Positions 1-9,553 of a stretch of DNA of 64,000 bases are shown here, in pieces; within the stretch, counting starts at the first letter, position 1, and each line of letters starts with the position of its first letter. The notes under the pieces are model-generated. The model worked only from the letters and a program-made list of their open reading frames with translations. It was not told where the DNA came from and searched no databases. The translations under genes were made by a program, and so were the position numbers. The stretch comes from Methylobacterium sp. E-065 (GTDB lineage: Bacteria > Pseudomonadota > Alphaproteobacteria > Rhizobiales > Beijerinckiaceae), in contig NZ_JAKSYD010000235.1 in assembly GCF_022829605.1 (NCBI RefSeq), positions 19,256-83,255 on the forward strand. Direction: 5' to 3'.

Positions 1-65
1 GCCACCAGTGCCGCGACGGCGATCAGGGCGACCAGCGTCGCGCCCCAGAACAGGTTCTCGAACAT
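1..65 (-). CDS. N-terminus of a membrane protein, cut by the window edge
   Basis: Reading leftwards from an ATG at position 65, the frame stays open to the edge for 21 codons and gives MFENLFWGATLVALIAVAAL and onward. This is a short polar start followed by a hydrophobic stretch typical of a signal anchor or first transmembrane helix. Too little is visible to name a family. The start is the first ATG after a non-coding stretch; no strong Shine-Dalgarno sequence is apparent. Confidence 0.5.
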   Translation of the reverse strand, partial: MFENLFWGATLVALIAVAALV

Positions 66-610
66 CCCGCGTACCGCCGCCGAGGAGCTTGCCTCATCGA
101 TATTAAAGCACAGACGTTCGCCTCTCGTCGGCAGTGACAACACTGTTTTCGTCGACCATCTGTGGATATCGGCACGATGTCCCACGCTGGCACGCAAATC
201 CCGGATCAGATGCGAGGCTCGGCTGCAAAGCCCAAGCCGATGACGCCGGGCGGGGCGCAGGGCTGATCGTCGATTCCGGGGCTCGCTCTGTGGCCCACCC
301 AAGATGGGCCGTTGGCCTCGACGGACCGGCGCGTGATGTCCGATCCGGGGAAGACGCTCTCATGCACCAAACCGGTCTCCAGTTCGACGGATCGGAAGAC
401 GGCACCGGCGCGACTAAAATTGCAGCCGTTGTGCGCGCGAGGGCTTCACGCGCGCCTCATTCACGTGAGGTCTGCCACCTGCATAGATGCTTTCGCGGGC
501 TGATCCGGCCGAGATCTGTTGTGTTCGATCCTTGCTTTCGAACGCGGAAATCCGACGTTATTTAAACGTAAGATAGCGCACATTAACGGCGGTCATGGAA
601 TTCCTGATCC
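66..610. other. Intergenic region without a supported gene
   Basis: About 545 bases between the left-edge membrane protein and the small protein at 611. Open frames exist on both strands (for example 134-565 plus and 103-405 minus), but their translations are rich in Arg, Pro, Ser, Cys and Trp with no domain or hydrophobic pattern, so they look like chance frames. The stretch near 555-600 is unusually A+T rich for this window and may hold a promoter for the gene at 611. I see no tRNA-like or repeat structure. Confidence 0.4.
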
Positions 611-835
611 ATGGCAAGTGCGGGTACCCCGATATCGCAGTACGTCATCACCGCCCGGGGGCAGACGGGTCATATCCGCCAGACCAGGGTCCGGGCCGCG
701 AGTGCGGTTGTGCTCGCCAGAACCTGGATCGCCGCCGGTTATGAGGCGGTGCAGATCGTCGACCCCCTGGGACACGTCCTCAGCCCGGAGCGATACCGGG
801 TCGAGATCATGAACGGCGGCCGGTTTTTCCGCTGA
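611..835 (+). CDS. Small conserved-type protein of unknown function
   Basis: A 74-residue protein beginning MASAGTPISQYVITARGQTG. It has an alternating pattern of hydrophobic and charged residues, no signal peptide and no transmembrane helix. The central part (AVVLARTWIAAGYEAVQIVD) looks like a helix-strand unit, and the C-terminus (RYRVEIMNGGRFFR) is basic. Codon use matches neighbouring genes. Short cytosolic proteins like this are common in Methylobacterium genomes, but I cannot assign a function. The start is the only ATG in frame; its ribosome binding site is weak. Confidence 0.6.
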   Translation: MASAGTPISQYVITARGQTGHIRQTRVRAASAVVLARTWIAAGYEAVQIVDPLGHVLSPERYRVEIMNGGRFFR

Positions 836-968
836 ACCTGTCCGGACACGGCGGGATGCGGCCCTTCTGCTGTCGCGCGTGAGGCGGACGATCGGGTCCC
901 GGAGAATTTACGAAGCGTTCATGCTCCGGGTGTCCCATCCGGTCTTCAGAGGCCGAAACGAGGACGCG

Positions 969-1244
969 ATGCCGAGCGACACGATGAGAGCGCTCTCCGC
1001 CGAAGGTGACGTTGGTTCGGTGCACGGGAACGCGTCACGACACGGTTTTGGAGCCATCCGCGATACAGCTGCGATCGGAACCGTCTCCGAGACGCAGGGC
1101 CCGATCCTGGAGCCCTGGCGCATCCTGGCGCTCGCGCTGATCGTCGCCGCCGGCATGCTGTTCGTCCATCTGGTTGTTCCCGCCGACGCCTCCGAGGATC
1201 CGGCCGGGGCCACCCCGGCTGCAATCCTCAGCCCGCAGCCGTAG
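969..1244 (+). CDS. Small single-pass membrane protein, function unknown
   Basis: A 91-residue protein with a polar N-terminal half, one strong transmembrane helix around residues 50-70 (ILALALIVAAGMLFVHLVV) and a short acidic/proline tail. The start at 969 is chosen because GAGGA lies five bases upstream; an in-frame ATG at 921 would add 16 residues. Third codon positions become strongly G/C from the helix onward, supporting real coding at least there. No family recognised. Confidence 0.5.
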   Translation: MPSDTMRALSAEGDVGSVHGNASRHGFGAIRDTAAIGTVSETQGPILEPWRILALALIVAAGMLFVHLVVPADASEDPAGATPAAILSPQP

Positions 1245-1263
1245 ATCGACCGCACTGCGGATC

Positions 1264-1977
1264 CTATTCGCCCGGCGCCCGGGGGCCGCCGGCCTTATCG
1301 AGGGCGGTTGCGGCGGCGACCAGATCGCGCCGCGCCTGGGCGATCGCCGTGGTCTTCTCGGCCCGCTGCGCGTTGAGCGCTTCGAGGAACGCGGTCCAGT
1401 CGGCTCGGGCAGTCGTCGGGATCACCCCGTCGAGCCGCTGGCGGAGTTCGGCGACCCGGCTGTCCGCCGTCGCCTGGGGAGCCGCGACGTCGGCGTCGTA
1501 CACGCCGACCGCGCAGGTCTGATCACCGGCCTTGGTGTAATACGTCGTCTTGGGCTCTTCGACGGTGCTGCCCGGCTTCGGGAACAGGTAGCGGATCACC
1601 GCGATCTGTCCGGGCCTGGCGGTCTCCATCATGGTCCGGATGAAGTGGTTGCCCGTCCTGTCATGCAGGTCGTGGACATCGTGACCCTTCAGGATCGGGT
1701 TCGGGTGAGCCGACATGACGCCGTCCGGTCCGACGCAAAACACGTAGGTGTCGGCGGTGCGGAAGCCCCGGGCCCCGTCGGTGAAGTCCTGCAAGGCCTG
1801 CGCCCTGTCGGCAGCGAGCGCCCGATCGACCCGATGGAGCATCCAGGACGCGAATCCGTTCGGGCTCGGATCGTCGCAGGCGGTGGGCGCCTCGCCGTCG
1901 CCGCATGCCCAGGCGGAGCCCGTCGATGCCAGCCCGAGCAGCAGCCCGGCCGCAAGCGTTACAGCTTTCAGCATCAC
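1264..1977 (-). CDS. Secreted Cache-type sensor-domain protein
   Basis: The 237-residue product starts with a signal peptide (MMLKAVTLAAGLLLGLASTGSAWA). The body has features of single-Cache domains found in chemoreceptors and sensor kinases: an N-terminal helix with 'GARGFRTADTYVFC', then 'GVMSAHPNPILKGHDVHDLHD', then a strand region with YYTKAGDQTCAVGVYD. There is no transmembrane or signalling domain after it, so it is probably a free periplasmic binding protein. A helical C-terminal extension (residues about 170-230) is rich in Ala, Arg and Asp. Ligand unknown. It is tail-adjacent to murI with no sign of cotranscription. Confidence 0.75.
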   Translation of the reverse strand: MMLKAVTLAAGLLLGLASTGSAWACGDGEAPTACDDPSPNGFASWMLHRVDRALAADRAQALQDFTDGARGFRTADTYVFCVGPDGVMSAHPNPILKGHDVHDLHDRTGNHFIRTMMETARPGQIAVIRYLFPKPGSTVEEPKTTYYTKAGDQTCAVGVYDADVAAPQATADSRVAELRQRLDGVIPTTARADWTAFLEALNAQRAEKTTAIAQARRDLVAAATALDKAGGPRAPGE

Positions 1978-2101
1978 GACGCGCCCCTCGAAAGCAGCAT
2001 ATTCCTGCGAATCGCCGCCATCAGAGACTGCATTCGCTGGCTTGGCAAGCGGCGAAGACAGTTTTCATGCGATCGTCGGTCCAGCTGAATTCGAGGCCGG
2101 C

Positions 2102-2977
2102 CTATTGCAGCGGCAGCGGGATCGCCTCGACCGCGACCTCGCCGATCCCGTGGGCCGCCAGCGCGGTGCGCAGGGGATCGGTCAGGCAGGTCCCGGCCGT
2201 GAACGCCCCGTGTGCGGCACCGTACCCCTCCGCCGCCCGCGGCGCGGAGCCGATCAGCTGCACGACGCGCCGGGCGATGGCCGGCGCCGGATCGATCCAG
2301 GTCACCGGCCAGGGCGCCAGGGCTTCGAGGCGCGGCAGCAGCAGGGGATAGTGCGTGCAGGCGAGGCAGACCACGTCGGTGCGCCGCCCGTCCGCCTCGG
2401 TGACGAAGCAGGGCGCGATCTCGGCCGCGAGAACGGCATCGTCGACGGGAAAACCGGCGAGTTCGGCCTCGGCATAGCTGGCGAGGTTCTGCGCGCCGAC
2501 CAGCGTGACCGTACAGGCCTCGGCATAGGTGGCGATCAGGTCGCGCGTGTAGGAGCGGGCCACCGTCCCGGGGGTCGCCAGCAGGGAGACGAGGCGCGAG
2601 CGCGTGGCCGCAGCGGCCGGCTTGATCGGCGGCACGACGCCGACGAACGGGGTCGTGAAGCGCTGCCGCAGGGCGGGCAGCACCACGGTGGAGGCTGTGT
2701 TGCAGGCGATCACCACGAGATCGGGCCGGTGGGTCGCGACCAGCCGCTCCATCACGGTCAGCACCCGGGCGACGAGGGCCGCCTCGGTGAGGCGGCCGTA
2801 CGGGAAGGCGGCATCGTCGCCGACATAGACGTAGCGGGCGTCCGGCCGGGCGCGCCGCACGGCATCGAGCACGGTGAGGCCACCGAGCCCGGAATCGAAC
2901 ACCAGGATGGTCGGCTCGGCGGCGCCGCGCAGAGCCGCGGCAGAGAGGCTGGCGCCGGCCATCAGATCGATCCGCAT
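2102..2977 (-). CDS. murI: Glutamate racemase
   Basis: Interconverts L- and D-glutamate to supply D-Glu for peptidoglycan. The 291-residue product has the family's N-terminal FDSGLGGLTVL motif (from residue 27), YVGDDAAFPYG, and both catalytic cysteines: Cys92 in ACNTAST and Cys207 in CLACTHYP. The start at 2977 is preferred over longer frames because GAGGAG stands about ten bases upstream on the coding strand; the frame also runs open for another 157 codons upstream with no racemase-like sequence. Length is close to the usual 265-290 residues. Confidence 0.93.
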   Translation of the reverse strand: MRIDLMAGASLSAAALRGAAEPTILVFDSGLGGLTVLDAVRRARPDARYVYVGDDAAFPYGRLTEAALVARVLTVMERLVATHRPDLVVIACNTASTVVLPALRQRFTTPFVGVVPPIKPAAAATRSRLVSLLATPGTVARSYTRDLIATYAEACTVTLVGAQNLASYAEAELAGFPVDDAVLAAEIAPCFVTEADGRRTDVVCLACTHYPLLLPRLEALAPWPVTWIDPAPAIARRVVQLIGSAPRAAEGYGAAHGAFTAGTCLTDPLRTALAAHGIGEVAVEAIPLPLQ

Positions 2978-3239
2978 GTGACGTCCGGACTCCTCGCAAG
3001 GATCCCGAGAATCGGCCTCGCTGGTTAAGGCGGTGTCACTGCGGCGAGAGAAAGACCCGTGATCCCCAACGCGCGGTGTTAACCGCGCCGCGGCGTCGGC
3101 GAACCGCCGTCGAACGACACATGCCAGCCGGACTCCGCCTGCGGAGGTTGTCTGACCTCGGCCAAGACATATCTTCTGCGCGCCAACCCAGGACCGAGGA
3201 AACGGTTCTCGGGGCGGCGAGAAAAAGGGAACGCTCCTC

Positions 3240-4508
3240 ATGGCAGCGACGGCCGCACTGCGCACGGACGACACACACGCGCCCGGAGCGCCGGCTTTCC
3301 CGCCGCCGCCCATCTCGGCTCGTCCGATCGACCGGGCCGCCTGGATCGCCGCCTTCCGACAGGTCCGGAGCGAGACCGAGTGCCGCGCGGCGCCGCTCTC
3401 CGCCGAGGACCAGCAGGTCCAGTCCATGGCGGATGCTAGCCCGACCAAGTGGCACCGGGCCCATGTGACGTGGTTCTTCGAGCAGTTCCTGCTGCGTGAG
3501 CACCTGCCGGGCTACACCATCTACGACGAGCGGCTGCACTACCTGTTCAACTCGTACTATGTGGCGGCCGGCCCCCGGCAGCCGCGCATCCAGCGGGGCA
3601 TGATCACCCGCCCGACCATGGCGGAGGTCACGGCCTACCGGGCCCATATCGATCAAGCGGTCGAGTCACTCCTGGGCCAAACCTCCGAGCGCGCACTGGA
3701 GGCGATCCTGCCGATCCTGGAGATCGGGCTCTACCACGAGCAGCAGCATCAGGAGCTCCTGCTCACCGACATCCTGCACGCCTTCGCGCAGAACCCACTG
3801 AATCCGGCCTACGACCCGAACTGGCGCTTCCCGAAGGCTGCGGCGCACCCGGGCCAGACCCGGCTCGACCGGGGCATCGGCTGGATCGGGCACGAGGGAC
3901 CGGGCTTCTCCTTCGACAACGAATCGCCCCGCCACGAGACGCTGATTCAGGCCGGTCGGATCGACCGGGCATTGGTGACCAACCGCCAGTGGCTCGCCTT
4001 CATGGAGGACAGCGGCTACGCCAAGCCCGAGCTGTGGCTGTCAGACGGCTGGTATGCCGGTCCGACCGAGGGCTGGGAGGCGCCGGGCTATTGGCGCCGG
4101 ACCAGTGACGGCTGGGCGACCATGACGCTCGCCGGCGAGCGCCCGGTGGATCTCGACGCGCCGGTCACCCACATCAGCTACTACGAGGCCGACGCCTACG
4201 CCCGCTGGGCCGGCCGCTTCCTGCCGACCGAGTTCGAGTGGGAGGTCGCGGCCCGGGACGGCGGCCTGCCGGACGCGTTCGGCCTCGTCTGGCAATGGAC
4301 CCGCAGCGCCTACGTCGCCTATCCGGGCTACCGGCCGTTGCCGGGTGCCCTGGGCGAGTACAACGGCAAGTTCATGAATAACCAGTTCGTGCTGCGCGGC
4401 TCTTCGGTTGCCACATCGGACGGTCATGCAAGGCTGCCGTACCGCAACTTCTTCTATCCGCATCAGCGCTGGCAGTTCACCGGACTGCGCCTCGCCGATG
4501 CCGCCTGA
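3240..4508 (+). CDS. egtB: Ergothioneine biosynthesis sulfoxide synthase EgtB
   Basis: Iron-dependent enzyme joining trimethylhistidine (hercynine) to a cysteine-containing thiol during ergothioneine synthesis. The 422-residue protein has the two expected domains: an N-terminal DinB-like four-helix domain (about 30-190) and a C-terminal formylglycine-generating-enzyme/SUMF1 fold (about 200-420). Candidate iron ligands are His75 in WHRAHVTWFFE and His166/His170 in YHEQQHQELL, matching the family's H...HxxxH arrangement. The C-terminus (RLPYRNFFYPHQRWQFTGLRL) is typical of the SUMF1 part. AAAAAGGGA precedes the ATG. The egtD start lies 18 bases after the stop, so the two form one transcription unit. 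Confidence 0.93.
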   Translation: MAATAALRTDDTHAPGAPAFPPPPISARPIDRAAWIAAFRQVRSETECRAAPLSAEDQQVQSMADASPTKWHRAHVTWFFEQFLLREHLPGYTIYDERLHYLFNSYYVAAGPRQPRIQRGMITRPTMAEVTAYRAHIDQAVESLLGQTSERALEAILPILEIGLYHEQQHQELLLTDILHAFAQNPLNPAYDPNWRFPKAAAHPGQTRLDRGIGWIGHEGPGFSFDNESPRHETLIQAGRIDRALVTNRQWLAFMEDSGYAKPELWLSDGWYAGPTEGWEAPGYWRRTSDGWATMTLAGERPVDLDAPVTHISYYEADAYARWAGRFLPTEFEWEVAARDGGLPDAFGLVWQWTRSAYVAYPGYRPLPGALGEYNGKFMNNQFVLRGSSVATSDGHARLPYRNFFYPHQRWQFTGLRLADAA

Positions 4509-4526
4509 CGCGCCCCGGAGCGACCC

Positions 4527-5486
4527 GTGACCATCAACCCGACGTTTTCCGATCCGACACCGGTCGCACCGGCCTTCCTCGATGACGTGCGCGAAGGTCT
4601 GTCCCGCCCGCAGAAAGCGCTCTCGCCAAAGTACTTCTACGACGCGGCCGGATCCGACCTGTTCGAGAAGATCACCCGGCTGCCGGAATACTACCCGACC
4701 CGCACCGAGATCGGGATCCTGGACGGGCGCGGGCCGGAGATCGCCGCGCTGCTGCCGGCGGGCGCCGCCTTGGTCGAGTTCGGCAGCGGCTCGACGGTGA
4801 AGCTGCGCCGCCTGCTGCGGCACCTCGACAAGCTGGCGGCCTACGTGCCGGTCGATGTCTCCGGCGAGTTTTTACGCGCGCAGGCAGAGACCTTGAGCGC
4901 CGATTTCCCGCACCTGCGCGTCGAGCCGGTGGTGGCCGACTTCACCCGGGATTTCGACCTGCCCGAGAGCCTCGCGGGCCTGCCGCGGGCCGGCTTCTTC
5001 CCCGGCTCGACGATCGGCAACTTCGAGCCCGAGGAGGCCGAAGCGCTGCTCGCCCGGTTCGGGCGGATCCTGGGATCAGGGGCTCACATGATCGTGGGTG
5101 TCGATCTCGTGAAGGACGCAGGCACCCTTGAAAGCGCCTACGACGATGCCGAAGGCGTCACCGCGGCGTTCAATCTCAACCTCCTGACACGCATCAACCG
5201 CGAGCTCGGGGGCGGCTTCGACCTCGACACCTTCACCCATCGGGCCGTGTTCAACCCGCAGGCTTCGCGGATCGAAATGCACCTCGTCGCCCGCGACGCC
5301 CAGGACGTGGCGATAGGCTCGGACACCTTCGCGTTCGCGGCCGGCGAGACGATCCACACGGAGAGCAGCTACAAGTACACGGTCGAGACCTTCCGGGCCC
5401 TGGCCGAGCGCGCCGGCTGGCGGTGGATCCAGGTTTGGACGGACGCGGACGGCCTGTTCTCGGTCCACGCCCTGCGGCTGGATTGA
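4527..5486 (+). CDS. egtD: L-histidine N-alpha-methyltransferase EgtD
   Basis: SAM-dependent enzyme that trimethylates the alpha-amino group of histidine to hercynine, the first step of ergothioneine synthesis. The 319-residue protein shows the EgtD/DUF2260 signatures: LPEYYPTRTE (residues 52-61, histidine pocket), the SAM-binding loop LVEFGSGSTVKLRRLL from residue 82, and FFPGSTIGNFEPEEAE. It starts with GTG at 4527, preceded by CGGAG. Together with egtB this is the short two-gene form of the pathway known in Methylobacterium; no egtA, egtC or egtE is adjacent. Confidence 0.94.
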   Translation: MTINPTFSDPTPVAPAFLDDVREGLSRPQKALSPKYFYDAAGSDLFEKITRLPEYYPTRTEIGILDGRGPEIAALLPAGAALVEFGSGSTVKLRRLLRHLDKLAAYVPVDVSGEFLRAQAETLSADFPHLRVEPVVADFTRDFDLPESLAGLPRAGFFPGSTIGNFEPEEAEALLARFGRILGSGAHMIVGVDLVKDAGTLESAYDDAEGVTAAFNLNLLTRINRELGGGFDLDTFTHRAVFNPQASRIEMHLVARDAQDVAIGSDTFAFAAGETIHTESSYKYTVETFRALAERAGWRWIQVWTDADGLFSVHALRLD

Positions 5487-5509
5487 GAATCGGGGCCACG
5501 GCCGGGCCG

Positions 5510-6547
5510 ATGAGGTTCGGGCCACCCGGGTTCATCCTCGTCGCCCCCGCACTCGGTGCGCTGGCGGGCCTGCTCTATGGGGCGATCTTCGACGTCGGCC
5601 CCCTGGCCGGCGCGGCGATCCGCGGCGCGATCATCGGCACGCCGATCATGCTGTACGAGCGGCGGCTCCTGTTTCCGGTCCTGCGGGAGCGGATCCGGGG
5701 GCTTGCCACGCCGCTGTTCCTGCTCGCCACCGTGGCGCTCTACGTCGCACTGATCGTGGCCGGGAACGCGCTCGCCAGCACCGTGCTCAACCGCCTGTTC
5801 CGCTTCATGTACAGCGAGCGGAACGCGATGCTGATGACTGATACCGGGCTGCTCTACGCGCTCGCCATCTCGGCCGTCGTGGTGTTCGTGTTTAGGGTCC
5901 GCGACCTGATCGGTCCGGGGGTGTTCGCCAACCTGCTGATCGGGCGCTACCACCGGCCGATCAACGAGGAGCGAATCTTCCTGTTCCTCGACGTGACCGG
6001 CTCGACCCAGTTCGCCGACCAGCACGGCGACCGGGAGGCGCAGGCCTATCTCGGACAGGTGTTCAACGCCCTGGCGCTACCGGTCTCCCGGGCCCGCGGC
6101 TCGATCGACGATTATATCGGCGATCTGGCGCTGGTGACGTGGACGATGGAGCGCGGTGTCCGCGATGCCGCCTGCTTGCGTTGCGTGTTCGATTTCGAAG
6201 CACGCCTCGCCGCCGAGGCCGAAGCATGGCGCAACCGCTTCGGGCAGGTGCCGGAATTCCGCGCGGCCTTGCATTGCGGCCCGGTGGTCACCGCCGAGAT
6301 CGGACTGGAGCGACACAAGATCGCGTATTTCGGAGACGTGGTGAACACGACCGCGCGGCTGGAGGCCCTGTCCAAGACGCTGGGAGTCCACGTGCTGGTC
6401 TCGGCCGATCTCCTCGACCGGATCGGGCCGCTGCCCGGCAACCTTGTCGCGGAGGATCTCGGCGACCACACCCTGCGCGGGCGGGAGGCACCCCTGACGG
6501 TCGCGGCGAGCAGGCGCCGCCCATCCGAGGTCGTCAGGGCCAGGTGA
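5510..6547 (+). CDS. Membrane-anchored class III adenylate/guanylate cyclase
   Basis: The 345-residue product has an N-terminal membrane domain of about four helices (residues 5-135) followed by a cytoplasmic class III cyclase catalytic domain. Visible catalytic elements are the first metal aspartate in FLFLDVTGSTQF, the second in IDDYIGDLALVTW, and the YFGDVVNTTARLEAL stretch carrying the transition-state Asn and Arg. The product nucleotide cannot be settled by eye. The ATG at 5510 lies 23 bases after egtD; an upstream in-frame ATG at 5423 would overlap egtD and adds no recognisable sequence. Proximity suggests cotranscription with egtBD. Confidence 0.85.
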   Translation: MRFGPPGFILVAPALGALAGLLYGAIFDVGPLAGAAIRGAIIGTPIMLYERRLLFPVLRERIRGLATPLFLLATVALYVALIVAGNALASTVLNRLFRFMYSERNAMLMTDTGLLYALAISAVVVFVFRVRDLIGPGVFANLLIGRYHRPINEERIFLFLDVTGSTQFADQHGDREAQAYLGQVFNALALPVSRARGSIDDYIGDLALVTWTMERGVRDAACLRCVFDFEARLAAEAEAWRNRFGQVPEFRAALHCGPVVTAEIGLERHKIAYFGDVVNTTARLEALSKTLGVHVLVSADLLDRIGPLPGNLVAEDLGDHTLRGREAPLTVAASRRRPSEVVRAR

Positions 6548-6606
6548 GGCCGGGGAGGGCGCACGTGCCTGTCCCCGGTATCCCCGCTGTCAGCGGCGCG
6601 GAGCCG

Positions 6607-6822
6607 TCAGTTCAGGTAGGTGCGGATCCAGTTGGGGGACAGGATCTCGCCCTCCTCGGTGATGATCCAGGGCTGCTTGGCCGGGTCGCCCAGGGCGCCG
6701 GCGGCGGCCTTGATCGCCTCGCGCAGGGTGTTGAACCGCTCGGGCTGCGCCAGCGGGGCGCTCGCCGGGACCGTACGCCAGATCGTCAGATCGGCGGGCC
6801 GTTCCAGAGCTTCGGTTTCCAT
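6607..6822 (-). CDS. Small conserved-type protein, function unknown
   Basis: A 71-residue acidic protein (METEALERPADLTIWRTVPA...) with a helix (FNTLREAIKAAAGAL) and a C-terminal PWIITEEGEILSPNWIRTYL. No signal peptide or transmembrane segment. The pattern 'PWI.T..G..L.P..I' resembles many short alphaproteobacterial proteins in which a strand pair follows a helix, but I cannot name a function. Convergent with the cyclase gene. A purine-rich stretch on the coding strand lies just before the ATG. Confidence 0.7.
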   Translation of the reverse strand: METEALERPADLTIWRTVPASAPLAQPERFNTLREAIKAAAGALGDPAKQPWIITEEGEILSPNWIRTYLN

Positions 6823-7236
6823 CGGTACTCGTCCTTCCGAACCGTGTGCGACCGTTCAGATACCCACCGCCGGCCTGAGCCAGCTCGACGCGGGGATCGA
6901 GGGTCTGAGCGTCAAAGCAAGCATCTCTGCGGCGGCTTTGCGATCAATTCGGGCGGTTTTCGAAACCAGCGTCCTCCGCGTAAGCACGATGGACGCAGCG
7001 GTCGCGTTTTCCCAGTCCGTATTAAGCGCGTACACGTTGCCGAGAACTTGCGAGAATTGTGGTCCTCGAATGATGACCATTTCGTTAGCCAGTCTGTTCC
7101 GCCTGCCCGTGTGTGCCAGAACACGTCTGAGGCTCACAGGCGGCGGTACGCACCTGTGTTGACGCTTCGATCCTGAACGCGCACTTAAGACCCGCGCCTG
7201 CCGGAGCCGACCTCCGGTTCTCTCTCGGAGACATCC
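6823..7236. other. Intergenic region between divergent genes
   Basis: About 414 bases separate the small minus-strand protein from the plus-strand protease. Around 6900-7100 the sequence is less G+C rich than its surroundings and is the likely site of both promoters. Frames that cross it have poor codon bias and no recognisable product. I see no repeat, RNA gene or clear operator. Confidence 0.4.
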
Positions 7237-8369
<1,133 letters not shown>

Positions 8370-8373
<4 letters not shown>

Positions 8374-8621
8374 AGGCCCTGCTGCTCCCGATCCTCTTCG
8401 CCCTCGGCGCCGCCGGAGCCGCGCGCGCCGCCGAGCAACCGGCGCGCTCGCGCCTATGCCCGGAAGACCTGCCCGAGGGCGTGCGGCTGCCGCCGCAGCC
8501 CGGCTGCGCGGCCGGCACCCGGCCCGCACCGACCCGCCGGGAGGGAGTCTACGATCTGGGCGACGGCACGACCGTGCGGATCGGCGGCCATGCCTCGGCC
8601 ACGTACGGCGTGCGGCGCTGA
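8370..8621 (+). CDS. Small secreted protein, function unknown
   Basis: An 83-residue protein with a clear signal peptide (MKALLLPILFALGAAGAARA) and a short mature part with two cysteines (LCPEDLP and QPGCAAG) ending in YDLGDGTTVRIGGHASATYG. It starts with GTG overlapping the protease stop codon by four bases and is followed within three bases by the J-domain gene. This translational coupling suggests a role linked to the protease, such as a periplasmic partner, but that is only inference. Confidence 0.75.
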
Positions 8622-8623
8622 CC

Positions 8624-9451
8624 ATGGCGCTGTTTGCCGGCCTGCTCGCATGCCTGACGCTCTGGTGGCTGTCGAAGAACAAAGACGGCCTCGGCCGGCG
8701 GCTGAGACGCGCCCTCGGCCAGGGGCTCGGTGCCGTGATGGGCGGAACGCGGACGCTCGGCGCGGTGTCGCTGCTGGCGGGCGGCTTTCTGCTCCTGCAC
8801 GGAAACCTCGTCCTGGCGGCGCTGCTCGGCCTGAGCGGCGTCTGGATGATCGAGGGACAGGACTCGATGACGGCGCGGCTGCGCCGCTTGATCCGGTCGG
8901 GGGCCGCGAACAATCCCCGTGATCCTCAGAATCCCCTTTATTCCGACACGGCCCCGGCGCCGCGCGATCCCGAAGCGCCGCGCGATCCCTACGAGTCCCA
9001 GGATCGTCGCTTCCGCACGACGCTGATCGAGGCGCATCTGCGCCCCGACGGCAGCCTGCGCACCGGCCGCGTGACCGGTGGGCCTCAGGCGGGGGTGTGG
9101 CTCGACGCCATGCCGACCGACGCGGTCGTCAATTTGCTGCGGCTCTGCCGGGTTCGCGACCCGATGGGCGTCGCCTTGCTAGAGCCGTATCTCGACCGCC
9201 GGGCGCCCGGTTGGCGTGTAGACGCTGAGCGTGATGGCGACCCGGGGTCGCGCCGCCCGCCGAACCCAGGGGCGCTGACGCAGGAGGAGGCGTACCAGAT
9301 CCTGGGGCTTCAGCGCGGGGCGACCGCTGAGCAGATCCGGACGGCCCACCGGTCGCTGATGAAGCGCGCCCACCCCGACCAGGGGGGAAGCGCCGAGGGT
9401 GCGGCGCGCGTCAACGCCGCCCGGGACAGGCTTTTGAACCGACATCGCTGA
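8624..9451 (+). CDS. Membrane J-domain protein (DnaJ/Tim14-like)
   Basis: A 275-residue protein with two N-terminal transmembrane helices (about 2-16 and 45-72), a polar linker, a middle domain (about 125-195) and a C-terminal J-domain with the diagnostic HPD motif at residues 250-252 (KRAHPDQGG). J-domains at the C-terminus of a membrane anchor are also found in mitochondrial Tim14/Pam18 and related alphaproteobacterial proteins. It probably recruits an Hsp70 (DnaK) to the inner membrane. The start ATG lies three bases after the preceding stop. Confidence 0.87.
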   Translation: MALFAGLLACLTLWWLSKNKDGLGRRLRRALGQGLGAVMGGTRTLGAVSLLAGGFLLLHGNLVLAALLGLSGVWMIEGQDSMTARLRRLIRSGAANNPRDPQNPLYSDTAPAPRDPEAPRDPYESQDRRFRTTLIEAHLRPDGSLRTGRVTGGPQAGVWLDAMPTDAVVNLLRLCRVRDPMGVALLEPYLDRRAPGWRVDAERDGDPGSRRPPNPGALTQEEAYQILGLQRGATAEQIRTAHRSLMKRAHPDQGGSAEGAARVNAARDRLLNRHR

Positions 9452-9553
9452 TACTCCACGCGCGTTGTCAGAAAATGGATGGGTCTCGGCCGCGGGCGAA
9501 CAGCGTCGCGGCACATCCTGCCGGCGCTGGACGCGCCGGCCGGTCCTCGTCGA

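Noticed and set aside
134..565. Possible 143-residue gene
   Set aside because: Poor codon bias and odd composition (His, Cys, Arg) with no start signal or fold; overlapping minus frame is equally unconvincing.
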